A stretch of DNA of 64,000 nucleotides from contig JAJTWR010000159.1 of NCBI GenBank assembly GCA_021613335.1, positions 3,630,001-3,694,000 on the forward strand, written 5' to 3'. Below are positions 1-11,242 of this stretch, piece after piece. The position numbers were made by a program, and so were the translations under genes. Within the stretch, counting starts at the first letter, position 1; each line of letters starts with the position of its first letter. Below the pieces are notes generated by a model. That model was given only the letters and a program-made list of their open reading frames with translations. It had not been told where the DNA came from and made no database searches. Source of the DNA: Whitmania pigra. Lineage: Eukaryota > Annelida > Clitellata > Hirudinida > Haemopidae.

Positions 1-2421
1 TTTGCTAAAACCCCAGTTCCTATTCGAATGACAGGCATTGATTTGTGACTTGAACAATTTATTAATTTTTTGATCTTATTACTTATTCAAATTATATTCT
101 GATTCTACGATCGTCTGAGCATGAATTCAGTTTAGAGCTGATACATTTTTTAAGTTTTTCGAAGTGATTTAATTTAATTCATAAGATGTTGGGAAAAAAT
201 AAACCTCAACTGCTAATGTCCTTTCTGTGACTTCCTTACATTGTTGTTTGCCAGGTCACGTGATACAAATAGTTGCCATGAAAACAGAACAAACTTGAAA
301 AATTGGCAACCTTTTCCCGATCCATTACAATGTTTTTGTTGAAGCTGAGTGATGTCAATTAAATGATTTATTTTTTCCTTGCAAGTTCGAAATTCTCAAC
401 TTCTTATTCTTGTTGATATTTTAACCTATATTTATTTAAGGAGGCTCAAAATAATGAGACGACGGAATCGTATAGGTTCAGAGAGCTTTGAACGGTTTAA
501 TCAAAATAAACTAATTTCAAAGTGCACAATTAATTAAATTTTTACAAGTAATAACTTGTTTCCAATCAATTGTCAAAGAATAAATTCACTGAACGTAAGC
601 GTCTCACCTTTTGGAGATCACCAGATCTCTAAGAAAGTTGCAAAGTTATCACTCAAATGAATATTTTTTTTTAATGTTTAACTCGCATTAATGGCAAAAG
701 ATGAAATCTCACAAAACTGCCGCCATATCGGGAAGAAAATATTCTAGGAGCGTGGTAGCGTGTTCAAGTTTCTCAGTTCTGAACGTACTCCTTGGCTTTG
801 TGGGGTGCGTCGTTGATTTTACGAGACGTCCTCATACATTCCACGCCGTCCAGACTGCTTTCAAGCTCTCTCAACTTAAACGCGCTTTCCAGAAAGCATG
901 CTAATCTCTTCCAACCTCCAAAGTCATTAATATTTTCACGTGGGTGTCAGGGCTGCTCCCTTTTGCGCTTTTTTGTATCGCTTGTTGGAATTATTTAACA
1001 CTCTCAATGTGTGTTAAGATAGTTTTTAGTCGCTCAAAAGAAATGCAATTATTAACTCTACAGCAGTCTGCAATCATTACATATGTTTTTGCAATTGACC
1101 AATATTTAAAATAAATGTTTCTAGTCAAAATTAACCATTTTTCTTAATATACAAAATTCATACAGTCTATATAAGCATTCGAGTCTTAAAGCATCAAATG
1201 CTTTAGAAGCAGAAACAAATTTATGGAATGTTCGTCTTTCCAGACATGTCTCTCACACAATCACATATGTCTCTTCAAAACCCAATGTCCACACAGCTGT
1301 ACACCCACGCTCTCCCAAAGAAAGTGGCCGTGAAATGATTTCCGGAACTCGAATTTCAACTCCACATTTCTATTTCCTCTTTCGGGAACCTTCGATCCTC
1401 GCCAGCTGGTTGTACAAACGAGAGAATTGCTATTTTTGCTCCTCAGTTATTGGAGAGATGAATAGTTCGCATATCGATCCGCTACTGTCGGCAAGCAGCC
1501 AAGTAAGCAACGACGAGTATGAATATTCAAAAGTCGGCAGCGAGGACAAGATCTTGCGAATTCCTCTTACTCTTAGAATTCTAAATTGTTAATAAGAATG
1601 CCATATTTTTAAAATCTTTACCCCCGTGCGGTATCACAAACTTTATAAACAATTTTTTTATGGCATTTTTTTAAGCATCATACCTATTAAACTTTTTGGC
1701 TGCGGCTCCTGTCGGAACCAAAACTCCATAAACACGGCCCCATGCACAAGCAAAACCCGTCAAAGTCGGACTTTCCGTTGCGGAAGGTCTGTTCTAATCG
1801 CAGTTATGTAACTATGTAACGATGTATTACAACGGACGCCAGTATTTACTAGAGACCGTCGAATGGACGAAATTTTGGCGTGACCATCGACCGTATTTTG
1901 ACGGACGGGTAAATATTTCTTTAACCGTTAAATTCCGAGCTTTGACCTGTTCGACTCGTTTTGATCGGGGGAGAGAGCCATGGCCATTTGGAAAATAAAA
2001 TGAGAGATTTATCTTTATACTAATTTATATTGAAAAAGTCTTTGAATAAATAAAACATTTTTATAAAAACTAGATGAAATTTTTAGTTCAGATTCGTTAA
2101 AGTTGGAAAAATTGCTCGACGGGTTGATTTGATGCAAAACAAGTCAAACTGTTTTGGAGAATTCGTATTCGGACCGTCTCCCGACTGCGTATTTTCAAAC
2201 CCTAACCAGCACCAGCCGTGGCTGATTAATATTCGTAAACGCTCACTGTGGTTGTGTGAAATCTGAAATAGGTCAAACCGCAGCAATCGTTTTGGAGATA
2301 TTTTCGTTTACAAATTGATAACTGTCGTAGCAATATGTAATTAAATTAATTAATTATTAATTACAAAAGTAACACCCAGCCTAACCCAAACCCTAACATT
2401 AGATATTCCCAACTCAGGTTG
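1..2421. other. Left flank, no secure gene
   Basis: No supported gene. Less AT-rich patches near 700-980 and 1330-1570 carry short open frames on both strands, but none has convincing splice signals or a recognisable family. A GTCACGTGAT-type site lies at 257-262. The remainder is AT-rich and looks intergenic or intronic to a gene outside the window. Confidence 0.4.
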
Positions 2422-2857
2422 GGAAGGAGCGCTATATAAATGGTTACAAGAAGCGCCTCTGGCGATATGCATATGGCGCTATATAAATGAAGTTACAATT
2501 ACAATTAAGTTAATAAAATACACTAAAACGGCGCCCGCAAACTATGGACGCATGGCACCAGAATCCCGCAACAAGAACCGAACGTGCGCCGTCGTCGAGC
2601 GAGGAGGACCCTCTGGACAAAGTTAGGACTTGGGACTTACAGCACAAATAAACATATACATATGCTCTTCTGATCTATTTAAGCTCTCAACCAATCATAG
2701 CGTGCTCCTATTTTATTGTGACTCTATTTATATAGCGCCACACACATAGGCACAGAGGTAGCCCAAATCATCTCAGTTATGCAAAGGACTATAATCAAAT
2801 AAATAAATAAATAGCCACAGAGGCACTTCTTGTAACCATTTATAAAGCGCTCCTTCC
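2422..2857. mobile_element. MITE-like element with 41-bp terminal inverted repeats
   Basis: The left arm (2422-2462, beginning GGAAGGAGCGCTATATAAAT) and the right arm (2817-2857) are reverse complements over 41 bases with three mismatches. A second inverted pair is nested inside: 2474-2489 matches the reverse complement of 2725-2740 over 16 bases. The roughly 436-bp span has no long open frame. This architecture is typical of a short non-autonomous DNA transposon. No clear target-site duplication is visible, so the superfamily is not assigned. Confidence 0.7.
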
Positions 2858-3029
2858 TAAGGAATGACACAAGAAGTTAAGTCGAGAAAAAATCATTACG
2901 GGCGGATCCAGTGATTTCATCACAAGCATTTGCAAAAACACCCAACACAATTCTCATCACATGAAGCCATGAGCTTCTCAAGAAACTCAAATTTGAAGCA
3001 CAACTAAATCAGAAGCAAATCAGATGTCG

Positions 3030-4513
3030 CTATCTGTTAAATAACGAAATCTTTGATAAATTAATGGAGCTCTTGGATGGATGACTTGAATTCTTGTATG
3101 CCCAGATAATGCAATAGTGACTGAACAACTGAACCAGCATATCCTGGTCATCCAGAAATTCTAACTTTTCAATCCTATAAAAACAAACGTCCATTCAACT
3201 TGAGACTGAAAGTAAGAAAAACAATTTTATGTTGAAATCAGGGAGACCTCTGAACATCTTGTTGAGGGAGGCTTCTGTAAATCTGAAGCATGTCACCTCC
3301 CTCTACTCCATCCCAGCCATTTGTTTTGAACCTGAATGGCAAAATTAATTGAAACTGGTTGTAGAAAAAAGTTTACCAAGATTAAAAATGCAAACATAAA
3401 TCAAGGATTATCTCAATATTAACAAAGAACATTTTATTCTATCATAAAAGTATTTAGAAAAGCAATGTAGAATCTTCAGTGTGAAAACATGGAACCTGTC
3501 AAAATGGGTCTGAAAGTTTCTGCAATGTTTGACACCCACCAAGGCACAACCTCGAGCCATGAGATTCTCAATCATCACTTCTCCAAATCTATCCTCCATG
3601 TTCACCTGTTATGATTTTTTTTAATTTGACATTTGTAAAATATGTCCCAAAAAAAATATAAACTAATTAAATACTACAAAAAGAAAAATGTAGAAAATAA
3701 AATGAATCACTTGTTCATAATTTATGAAAAATGCTTGCTGGAAATGATCAGCGATCCATTTAATAAGAGCAGAGGAAGATGTGGCTTCGACATAAATGAG
3801 CACACACTCGCTTATGAACAACGTCGGAATTGAGAAGGATGTGCTGCAAGTGTTCAGACAGCTCTCAACTTGATTCAAGTCCCTCAAATCACAGGACAGA
3901 AGTTTATAAACTGATGAGTGAATCTCTGTGGGCTTAATTGAAACACTGGAATCTAAAAAAATGCTAAAAGTTTGACCCACAAAAATGAAAATACTTATGC
4001 TATAACTTATTCTTAATGAATAGCTAAACTTGTACCTGTGGCATCTGAAGCTCCAACACCTAATTTCAATTTATCCAAAAGTTGCTTGTGGGATCTTATC
4101 ACTCTAATTTTGCGATTAACAACCATTTCAAAATCAAGTTCAATCCATTTGAGAGGAACCAAGCTTTGATCACAAAGGTTCCAAAATAAGGAATCTGATC
4201 CTGCTCCCAAATTGATTATTTGGCATTGGCATTCTGTTAACTTAAGTTAGGTTTAATACAATCAAATTCAAAAAGCACAAAACCTAAATAGCCACATACA
4301 GACCTCCAAGAATTGCTTCACCAAACCCTCTATGCCTTTCACTCTAGCATAATATCCCCTGCTCAATTCTGGAGGTTTGCGGGGGCTAGGCTTTGCAAAA
4401 TATTGTATATAGGGATCTTTCCAATAACCAAGCTGTACAGCCAGGCGCTTCGACGCGGCTGCATCATCATTCGTGGACTGAACCTCCTCGTCTTGTGAAC
4501 TAGAGGTTGCCAT
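3030..4513 (-). CDS. LCMT1: Leucine carboxyl methyltransferase 1 (PP2A methylating enzyme)
   Basis: Six exons: 4513-4304, 4240-4036, 3952-3711, 3605-3496, 3331-3248 and 3174-3030, giving 331 residues, close to human LCMT1 (334). The family methylates the C-terminal leucine carboxyl of the PP2A catalytic subunit using SAM, in the cytosol. Visible marks are the N-terminal GYWKDPYIQYF block, the SAM loop NLGAGSDSLFW (about residues 80-90), SCDLRDL, SECVLIYV, INYEQVNMEDRFGEVMIENL and a C-terminal LEFLDDQDML...HYC block. Phases close across all five introns. The exon 2 acceptor at TTAAG was preferred over a later AG because it keeps frame and restores the LTEC block. Upstream is the 3' end of TGDS on the same strand. 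Confidence 0.94.
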
Positions 4514-5249
4514 TTAGATTTAGCAAATATGTCGAGGTAATTGAGAGGTATTCTTTGACCAGACAAGCCTGAACAACGGGTGAAGTCAAGACCCCAACGA
4601 AACACAAAACTTAGTTTAAAAGTGCATCGATTGTGCGAAGACTTTACTCTCCGGCTCTAAATAATTTTGTTTTGCTTTTGCAGAACACAACGTCCTTCAA
4701 AACATTTAAAATATATAATTTTAATTCTATGCAACAATAAACACATCACAGAGCTTTAAAACTTCCTACGCATCCAATGGTGCAATAAGCTTTCCTAGTA
4801 ACGTCATTTTATTTTTTTTTTAAGGGTGCACATAACGCCACAACCCCCGCACATAAGACTATTTTGCGCCTAGTCTAGAGTCAGAGGTGGATTTGTCACA
4901 CACCCCCAATAACGTCTCCGGCCTTCCTCTCTACAGAATCACAAAATGTACCAACTAACGATAGCACACCGACGCTCGTCACAAGCTTGAGAACTCCATG
5001 CAACCGCTCATAATAGCTTCAATTCTCATATCTGAACAGACCCCAACAAATGATCTAAAAGATGTTTGAAATGGGAAAAAATCCTTAACGTGAAGATTTA
5101 TAAACCATGATAAACAAATAAACCCGAATCATGAAACTCAAATAGACCGATAGATTTACAAAAGACCCATATAAAAATAAAGTTAAACACATAAAACTCC
5201 CATAAATTGTAGATAAATGCTGAAGATGAGAAGGCATGCAGACAAAGAA
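4514..5249. other. Intergenic gap between TGDS 3' end and LCMT1 start
   Basis: About 0.74 kb between two same-strand genes. It should hold the LCMT1 promoter and 5' UTR and the TGDS 3' UTR. A less AT-rich stretch around 4820-5000 is the likeliest core promoter area. No open frame or repeat of note was seen. Confidence 0.4.
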
Positions 5250-7118
5250 TCATTCGATAGAACATGGAACGACCCTCATGGTGTTGGAGCCTCGTGGGAA
5301 TGGCCGAAGTGCATCTTCAGAATATGGCCAATTGTCAAAGTTGTCCTTGTACCATGAAACTGTAATGCATAATTATATGTGGACATGAAATTAAAGGGAC
5401 AGATTGCATACAATATAACAATACATTCATAAAAGCTCACAACACAAGAGTAAAAAACTAATTCAAACAGAACTTGTTTTGTTTATTCCTTCTTCCCATC
5501 CTATACGAGGTTTCCATCCAAGTTGATGAAGTTTGCTTGAATCCATGAAATAATGGTGGTCGTTGTATGGACGATCTTCCACTAGTTCAATGTAATCGCT
5601 GACACTTTTGTCAGGACCTTTCATCTTCAATGCCAATTAAAACATTACATTTACTCAAATAAACAAATCACAAGCAATTTTTGTTCAAAGAAAAAGCACC
5701 TTTTGAACGAGACATTCTGCTAATTGAAGAACGGACAATTTGAAATCTGTTCCGATGTTGTAAGTCTCCCCCGGGATTCCTTGATGCAAAATGACATCGT
5801 AGGCTTCAATGACATCTGAGACATACAAAAAGTTCCTAACAGCGGAACCATCGCCATGGATGAAACATTTCTTGTCTTGTTGGAGAAGAGAAATGAACTT
5901 TGGAATCACCTGAATGAGTCACAAAATGCGTAAGCAAAGCAGTTGGGCGAGCGCTCGTAAAAAAAAATGGCGACAACTCGAACGATTGACTGACAGTTTC
6001 AGGATATTTATGAGGTCCGTAAACATTGTTTGACCTGGTGATGATGACGGGAAACTTGAAGCACTCCCAATAGGATATCACCATAAATTCTGCAGCAGCT
6101 TTCGTCGCCGCATAAGGATTCGTAGGCTTCAGTTTTGCAGATTCTGTGTTGCTCTTCAAACAACAAACGGTTGTAAAGTAATTTTGAACTGGTCGGTTAA
6201 TAATTAGCATGAGTGGTTTGTACCGTTGAACTGTTTCCACCATAAACTTCATCTGTGCTTACGTGGATGAATCTGGTAACGCCAGCTTCGTAGGCAGCAT
6301 TCACCAGAACATGGCTTCCATATACATTGGCTTTTGTAAATCCTAAAGAACTCCAAAAAGACTGATCTGGAACACATTTAGAAAACTTAAACAAAATTTT
6401 GTGTTTTTTATTAAAAAACTAACTAGCAATGTTTCAAATCTTCATTTATTGTTTTGACAAAAAGCTATGATATGCACTTAGTTATTCCACTCTCAATATT
6501 TTTGGGGCAATTTGTAAACTACTTCAAACTTACCAACATGAGATTGGGCAGCAAAATGCATGATGGTGTCAATCATCTCTTCCTTCAACACATACCTCAT
6601 GAAGTCTGGTTCACATATATCACCCTAAAACATTATTTAACTTTTATTAACTAAATAATAAATTACAGCAATACTGATTATGAACAGCACCTGAATGAAC
6701 TTGTAATTTTGTTTTCCTTTAATGCATTCAAGATTTTTGAGACTTGCACAGTAATCTAACTTCAACATTAGAATTAACTTAAGACTTTGTATCATTACAG
6801 TATTCCATGAGTTTTGTTCCTTACTTTGTCAATATTAACAACAAAATACTGAGAATATTTTTCCACAAGATGTATAACCATGTGAGATCCTCTACAATCA
6901 AATAAACTGTGATTTGTTCAACATTCTTCACACAATTAATTATCCCCTATATTCATACATTAATGTTAAAAATCGTACACACAAAATAGCAAACATTATT
7001 CCCTAAGAGTATATTATGCTCTATGAGTAATTGGAGTTGAAATTTAAATGAATTTAAGAAAAACCAACATGAACCCTGCCCCTCCAGTTACTAAAATACG
7101 TTTCACATATTTTGTCAT
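5250..7118 (-). CDS. TGDS: dTDP-glucose 4,6-dehydratase-like protein (extended SDR)
   Basis: Nine exons: 7118-7069, 6891-6825, 6759-6691, 6624-6534, 6366-6224, 6153-5995, 5909-5700, 5624-5474 and 5359-5250, giving 349 residues (human TGDS 350). It belongs to the NAD-dependent nucleotide-sugar dehydratase branch of extended SDRs. The Rossmann motif TGGAGFIG is at residues 11-18, HFAAQSHV follows, and the catalytic YxxxK is Y154/K158 in [12 protein letters not shown]. Further family blocks are [26 protein letters not shown] and GETYNIGT. An in-frame stop just upstream of 7118 supports the start. All intron phases close. The start faces that of TXNDC17, 433 bp away. Confidence 0.95.
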
Positions 7119-7551
7119 CCTGTTTGTCTTTTATTTTGCGATTAATAAAAAAATTTCAAATCCACAATAACAGTTAACAATATTAAAGTTAAGGCCGGCG
7201 ATTGTTTACGTGTCATATAAACCAAACTCTTGTAAGTAAACAATATAACATAGATGCTTTTAAGAAAACATTTCGTGAAGATGTTTTTCAAATATTTCTT
7301 AGCCATATTAATTTAATTAATATTAATTATTAGTTTAAGTTCATAAAACTTAGAAGGGAAATATTATGAAGATCAACATTTAAGGAAATATGTTGAATAG
7401 TAAAAAATGAGGTAGGATTCTAGTAATTGAGTAGCAGATCGAAGTTCAAATAGATCATTTGATTACCAAAGTCCACGTGATTAGTGAGGTTTTCTCAACT
7501 TGTGATATAGTATCGTTTACCGGCTAAGTGTTTTGATCGGGATTTGCAGTT
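7119..7551. promoter_or_regulatory. Shared head-to-head promoter region, TGDS / TXNDC17
   Basis: The two start codons point away from each other across 433 bases, so this interval must contain both 5' UTRs and core promoters. No TATA box at a fixed distance stands out. The assignment rests on gene orientation only. Confidence 0.5.
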
Positions 7552-8126
7552 ATGATGGAAGTTACAGTGTATGGATTTGAAGCATTGACGAAGGCTTTGA
7601 CCGAAAACAATGGTCAGAGAAAGTTTGTTCTCTTTACCGGTTCTAAGGATAAAGATGGTGTAAGCTGGTGCCCTGACTGCAATGACGGTAAGACCAGCAG
7701 TATTATATTTTTGACGTTGTTGAGGTTTTGAGATTTATTTTCAAATTGACAGCATTTCCACACATAAAAAAAGCATTCAGCAATGCATCAGATGTCCTAC
7801 TGATTGTCTGTGAAGTTGGACCACGAGATGAGTAAGTGTCATGATCAGATTGGTTTCATTTATTTCAGTTACATGCATGCCTGATCAATTAACAGGTGGA
7901 AGAATCCAAATAATGACTTTAGAAAAAAATTGGGTATTAAGTGTGTGCCAACACTAATCAATTGGGAAAAGGTTGGTGCAGCTGTTTAGAGACTACATTT
8001 TTGTTTTGTCAAATTATTTTTGCTGTTAAATTTAAGTCCATATTCACATTCTTGCAGAAGGAAATAAAACTTGAAGAGGAACAATGTCTTGATGATGAAT
8101 TGCTGGAGATGGCATTAGAAGATTAA
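7552..8126 (+). CDS. TXNDC17: Thioredoxin domain-containing protein 17 (TRP14)
   Basis: Four exons: 7552-7687, 7753-7831, 7896-7971 and 8058-8126, giving 119 residues (human 123). The family is a small cytosolic thioredoxin-like oxidoreductase that reduces selected disulfides. The active site WCPDC is intact with cysteines at 40 and 43, preceded by FVLFTGSKD and followed by the cis-proline strand CVPTLINW. Two ATGs lie in tandem at 7552 and 7555, so the mature start may be the second. An AATAAA at 8233-8238 about 110 bases past the stop is a fitting poly(A) signal. Phases close across the three introns. Confidence 0.96.
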
Positions 8127-9799
8127 ATGTGTTAGTATAATTTGTCAGTGATGCCATCATGAAACATAAATCTAAACTGGATATCATTAATACTATAAGG
8201 ATACTTATTTTCTTCCAGGAAATGTGCCCAGAAATAAAGAAACACGAGAATGCATTCCGATTAATAGCCATTACTGATAGCTTTCGAGTTCAATCATGTA
8301 TTAAAATCAAGCTATTCAAAGGAATGTTTTGTTGATAATGCAATGTTTCCAGTGTGATTGCTTATCAGATCATGAGCAAGCTTTGGGTGTGGTGCATTGG
8401 CAGTTGATTGGGGAGCCAACTGAACTAATTTTGACTTTAATTGTGCAGGCACTTGTCAAAAAATGTCAAATCGAGTTATGCGTAGCACACGTTCGGTGGA
8501 TACGAAACTTAATTAACAATTTTCGAGAAATCATCTTGAATATCATTGGGGATAACATTTAGCATATCGTGGACGTAATTGGGGGGTTGTAACCAGTTCC
8601 GCTGAACGAGTTTTCATGCTGTGGTATGATCCTCTACTAATGCCTTTAAAATTGTACAAAAGCCTAATTTACGGTGTCGGCGTACTGGAAACACTCACCC
8701 GAAGAATGATCGAAAAAAGTATTTGCATTAAATTCGGTTCTTAAAAACCATTACAAAACGTTCGATGGTACACAATTTTCTGCTACTTATGCGTCGACTC
8801 ACATAATTGTTCAGATTAAACTTTAAAGATGTTTTAAAGCAATAATTCTAATTAATAAGTCTAATTGGAAATAAAAATAACGCACCCAATAATTAGTATG
8901 TGTGCAGCCGAAGCTCGTAATTAAGTTACCATGTCGTTATGAACACTTTCTGTACACTGCTCATTAATAACTTAAAACATGATTAATAAAATCATTGCTA
9001 AGCAATCGTGATAACGAGCCCGTATCATTCGTTGTGTGTAATTTTCTTTTTTTCTTGTTCGATTTGAATATTTTATGTCTGTGAAAGGGCAATTCTTTTT
9101 ATGTGAATTTAGATTCTCTAAAATTACGTCGCATAAAATCCATCAGTACTCAAATTGTATCAACAATTTTAATTAGGTCCCCATCATTCTTAGGTTCCGT
9201 TATAGCATGAAAATATATATAATAGAGATGGAAAATCGACCTAAAGTGCTGCATAACGCATGAATTCATTGTCACATAATAGTCAAGTGGCCCCTAAAAA
9301 TATCTTTTGAAAGAATTTCCGCACGGCCTCATGTCGGTATTCTATCACCATCAAGACCGACGTCATAAAAAATAATTGAAGTTGACTTTAAGTTTTAAAA
9401 TGTAAAAGTAATTTTATCTTTGAGAATTACTAAGATAAGATAAAAGGTCCACTTTTTCTTTTATAGAGACTCGATAAGTCGAGAAGGACGTTGATAAGCG
9501 ATTTTTGCAAAAGTCGTAAATAAATGCGTGGCTGGCGCCATCTAATTGTGGAATAATAGCATCGATGAGACAACATCAATATTTAATGGGCGGGAATCAA
9601 GAATAGCATCGGTAATAAAAATATCTGTTTAAAAGTCATTGAATACTCTCCTATGTCTCTTATATAGACATCATATTGCCTTAAAGAAACATTATGGTAG
9701 ACAGCTAAACCATTTAGTCCAACAATTCTCTCATCCCAACCAACAAAAAACAAAATCCTACGCCTGGTTATTATCCTTCCAAAAGACTTCCACATTTCT
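8127..9799. other. Gap after TXNDC17
   Basis: It contains the TXNDC17 3' UTR with AATAAA at 8233-8238. The rest is AT-rich with no supported exon, tRNA or repeat. Confidence 0.4.
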
Positions 9800-11242
9800 T
9801 CAAATGGTCCCAAAGCCGGATATCGAGAGATTTTTCCATTCCCTGAAGCGTAAATTTTATTTTTCCTTTGAATGTCTTCCAGCTCCTACTTGCCCTTCCA
9901 CAAATCAATCGGCATCAGGTGAAGACGTGGCTCTTGATCCAAGGGGTTCCACGCAGACGGGGCAGTCTCTGGGAAATGTTAATAGATTAAAGTATATGTC
10001 AGTTAAAATTCATCCTGGCTTAGATTTTATTTTGTTTATTTCCGTAAATATGTTCATCACGTCTGTGTCTTTACAAGTTGACGGACGTGGTTACACAGAG
10101 GGAGAAGAACAAACATCAAATTTTCTAGAATCATATGTGATGTAATTTAAAAAAAACAACTAAACAAACAAAAGGAATGCTCACACGAATGTCTCCAGGA
10201 AGTTCGAAGGAAAGGTGCATGTACGCTGGATTTCCGGAGTGACCCTTTCCATGAAGTTTTACGATCTGGAAGTGCCTTTGCGTCCGACGTAAGGGAGGAA
10301 AAAAGAATATTCTATTGTTGGAGACGACTCAGTCTGTTCTTAGGCACTTTAGCACTAAGGCAGATTAGTATTTAAGACGACAGAATGAGACTAGAAACTT
10401 TATAACTGCTCCAGCTAAATGCAATCTGAAAATTCACGACTTTTCCACCTGTCATGGAGGGAGCTTTTCGAGAATGGAGATGGAGTTGATTTACGTTTGC
10501 GAATACGCTTGAAACACATGCATGCGAGACCAAAAATAATATTAAAAATGTTTTATTAGCGTCCGTTGCATAGCTAGATGATTAGGACGGTGTTCCCGCA
10601 GCAGGTCCCGTTGATGACATCATTTAACCTGCATTCATACTTATTGGCAGGTCGTGTGGATGATCACGTGATCGCATGATCACGTGGCTATAAAACGAGA
10701 TATCCTCATGAAGATCCATACTACTTGTTGACATTTCAATTCTATCACTGTTTACTGTGAATAGGATCGAAAAGATCACAGTTGATAAATAATTTAAGTG
10801 AGTAACTAAAATAAATAAATAAATAAAGTCAGGTTTATACCTTAATTGGCTGTAGAACACAAATCTTTCTTCGCTTGACTTCAGGAGTCACCATGTGTAA
10901 TCCATTAAAAGCAGAGTTGAAATCGTCGGAAAGATTTCACGCTGTTTCCGAGCCATTTGCTCCATTCGATCCATCGAGCAAGCTGGGCTTTGAAACTTGA
11001 TCAATTACCTGTCATGCACTTCACGTGGATGACTGTTCAAAAGAACCTTGCAAAAGGAAAAAATGAATCTCAGGCATGGAAATACCTGACTTACAGCCAA
11101 CTGAAAGAGGACTTCAGTTATCTGTTTCCATCACAAAGAATGATGTGGTCTTGTCTCCTGTCTGGTTGATGGCTGGCATGCTTACAAGCACCAGCAAGCC
11201 TTGCAAGCTGTTTAAAATTCCGAAAGACTTTTTTACTTTCAT
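9800..11242 (-). CDS. Unresolved candidate gene, possibly secreted (partial model)
   Basis: Four minus-strand exons join in phase: 10507-10449, 10275-10187, 9968-9890 and 9842-9800. They end at a TGA and encode a polar stretch beginning RIRKRKSTPSPF, then HFQIVKLHGKGHSGNPAYMH and SAWNPLDQEPRLHLMPIDLW. The exons are less AT-rich than their surroundings. RIRKR resembles a furin-type cleavage site. Upstream, 11242-11186 encodes a short start (MKVKKSFGILNSLQGLLVL) ending at GTAAGC that could be a signal peptide, and 10700-10640 is another open exon candidate, but these do not link in phase with the rest. Some segments are also open on the plus strand. No family is recognised. This is a weak model that needs transcript support. 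Confidence 0.3.
10653..10690. promoter_or_regulatory. Paired CACGTG palindromes
   Basis: GATCACGTGATC and ATGATCACGTGG lie side by side, with CACGTG cores at 10665-10670 and 10681-10686, 16 bp apart. CACGTG is the canonical E-box bound by bHLH-zip factors of the USF/MITF/TFEB type. The block lies inside the unresolved candidate gene, so it may be coincidental. Confidence 0.3.

Noticed and set aside
701..1592. Open frames near 700-980 and 1335-1592, including a minus-strand frame with KINDAPHKAKEYVQ and a plus-strand MNSSHIDPLLSASSQ start
   Set aside because: They look codon-like and less AT-rich than the flanks, but no acceptor/donor pair or partner exon was found and no family is recognised.
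10179..10289. Plus-strand exon candidate (CSHECLQEVRRKGACTLDFR...) with a GTAAGG donor
   Set aside because: The acceptor is poor and following exon candidates do not match in phase. The minus-strand reading of the same DNA joins three introns in phase.
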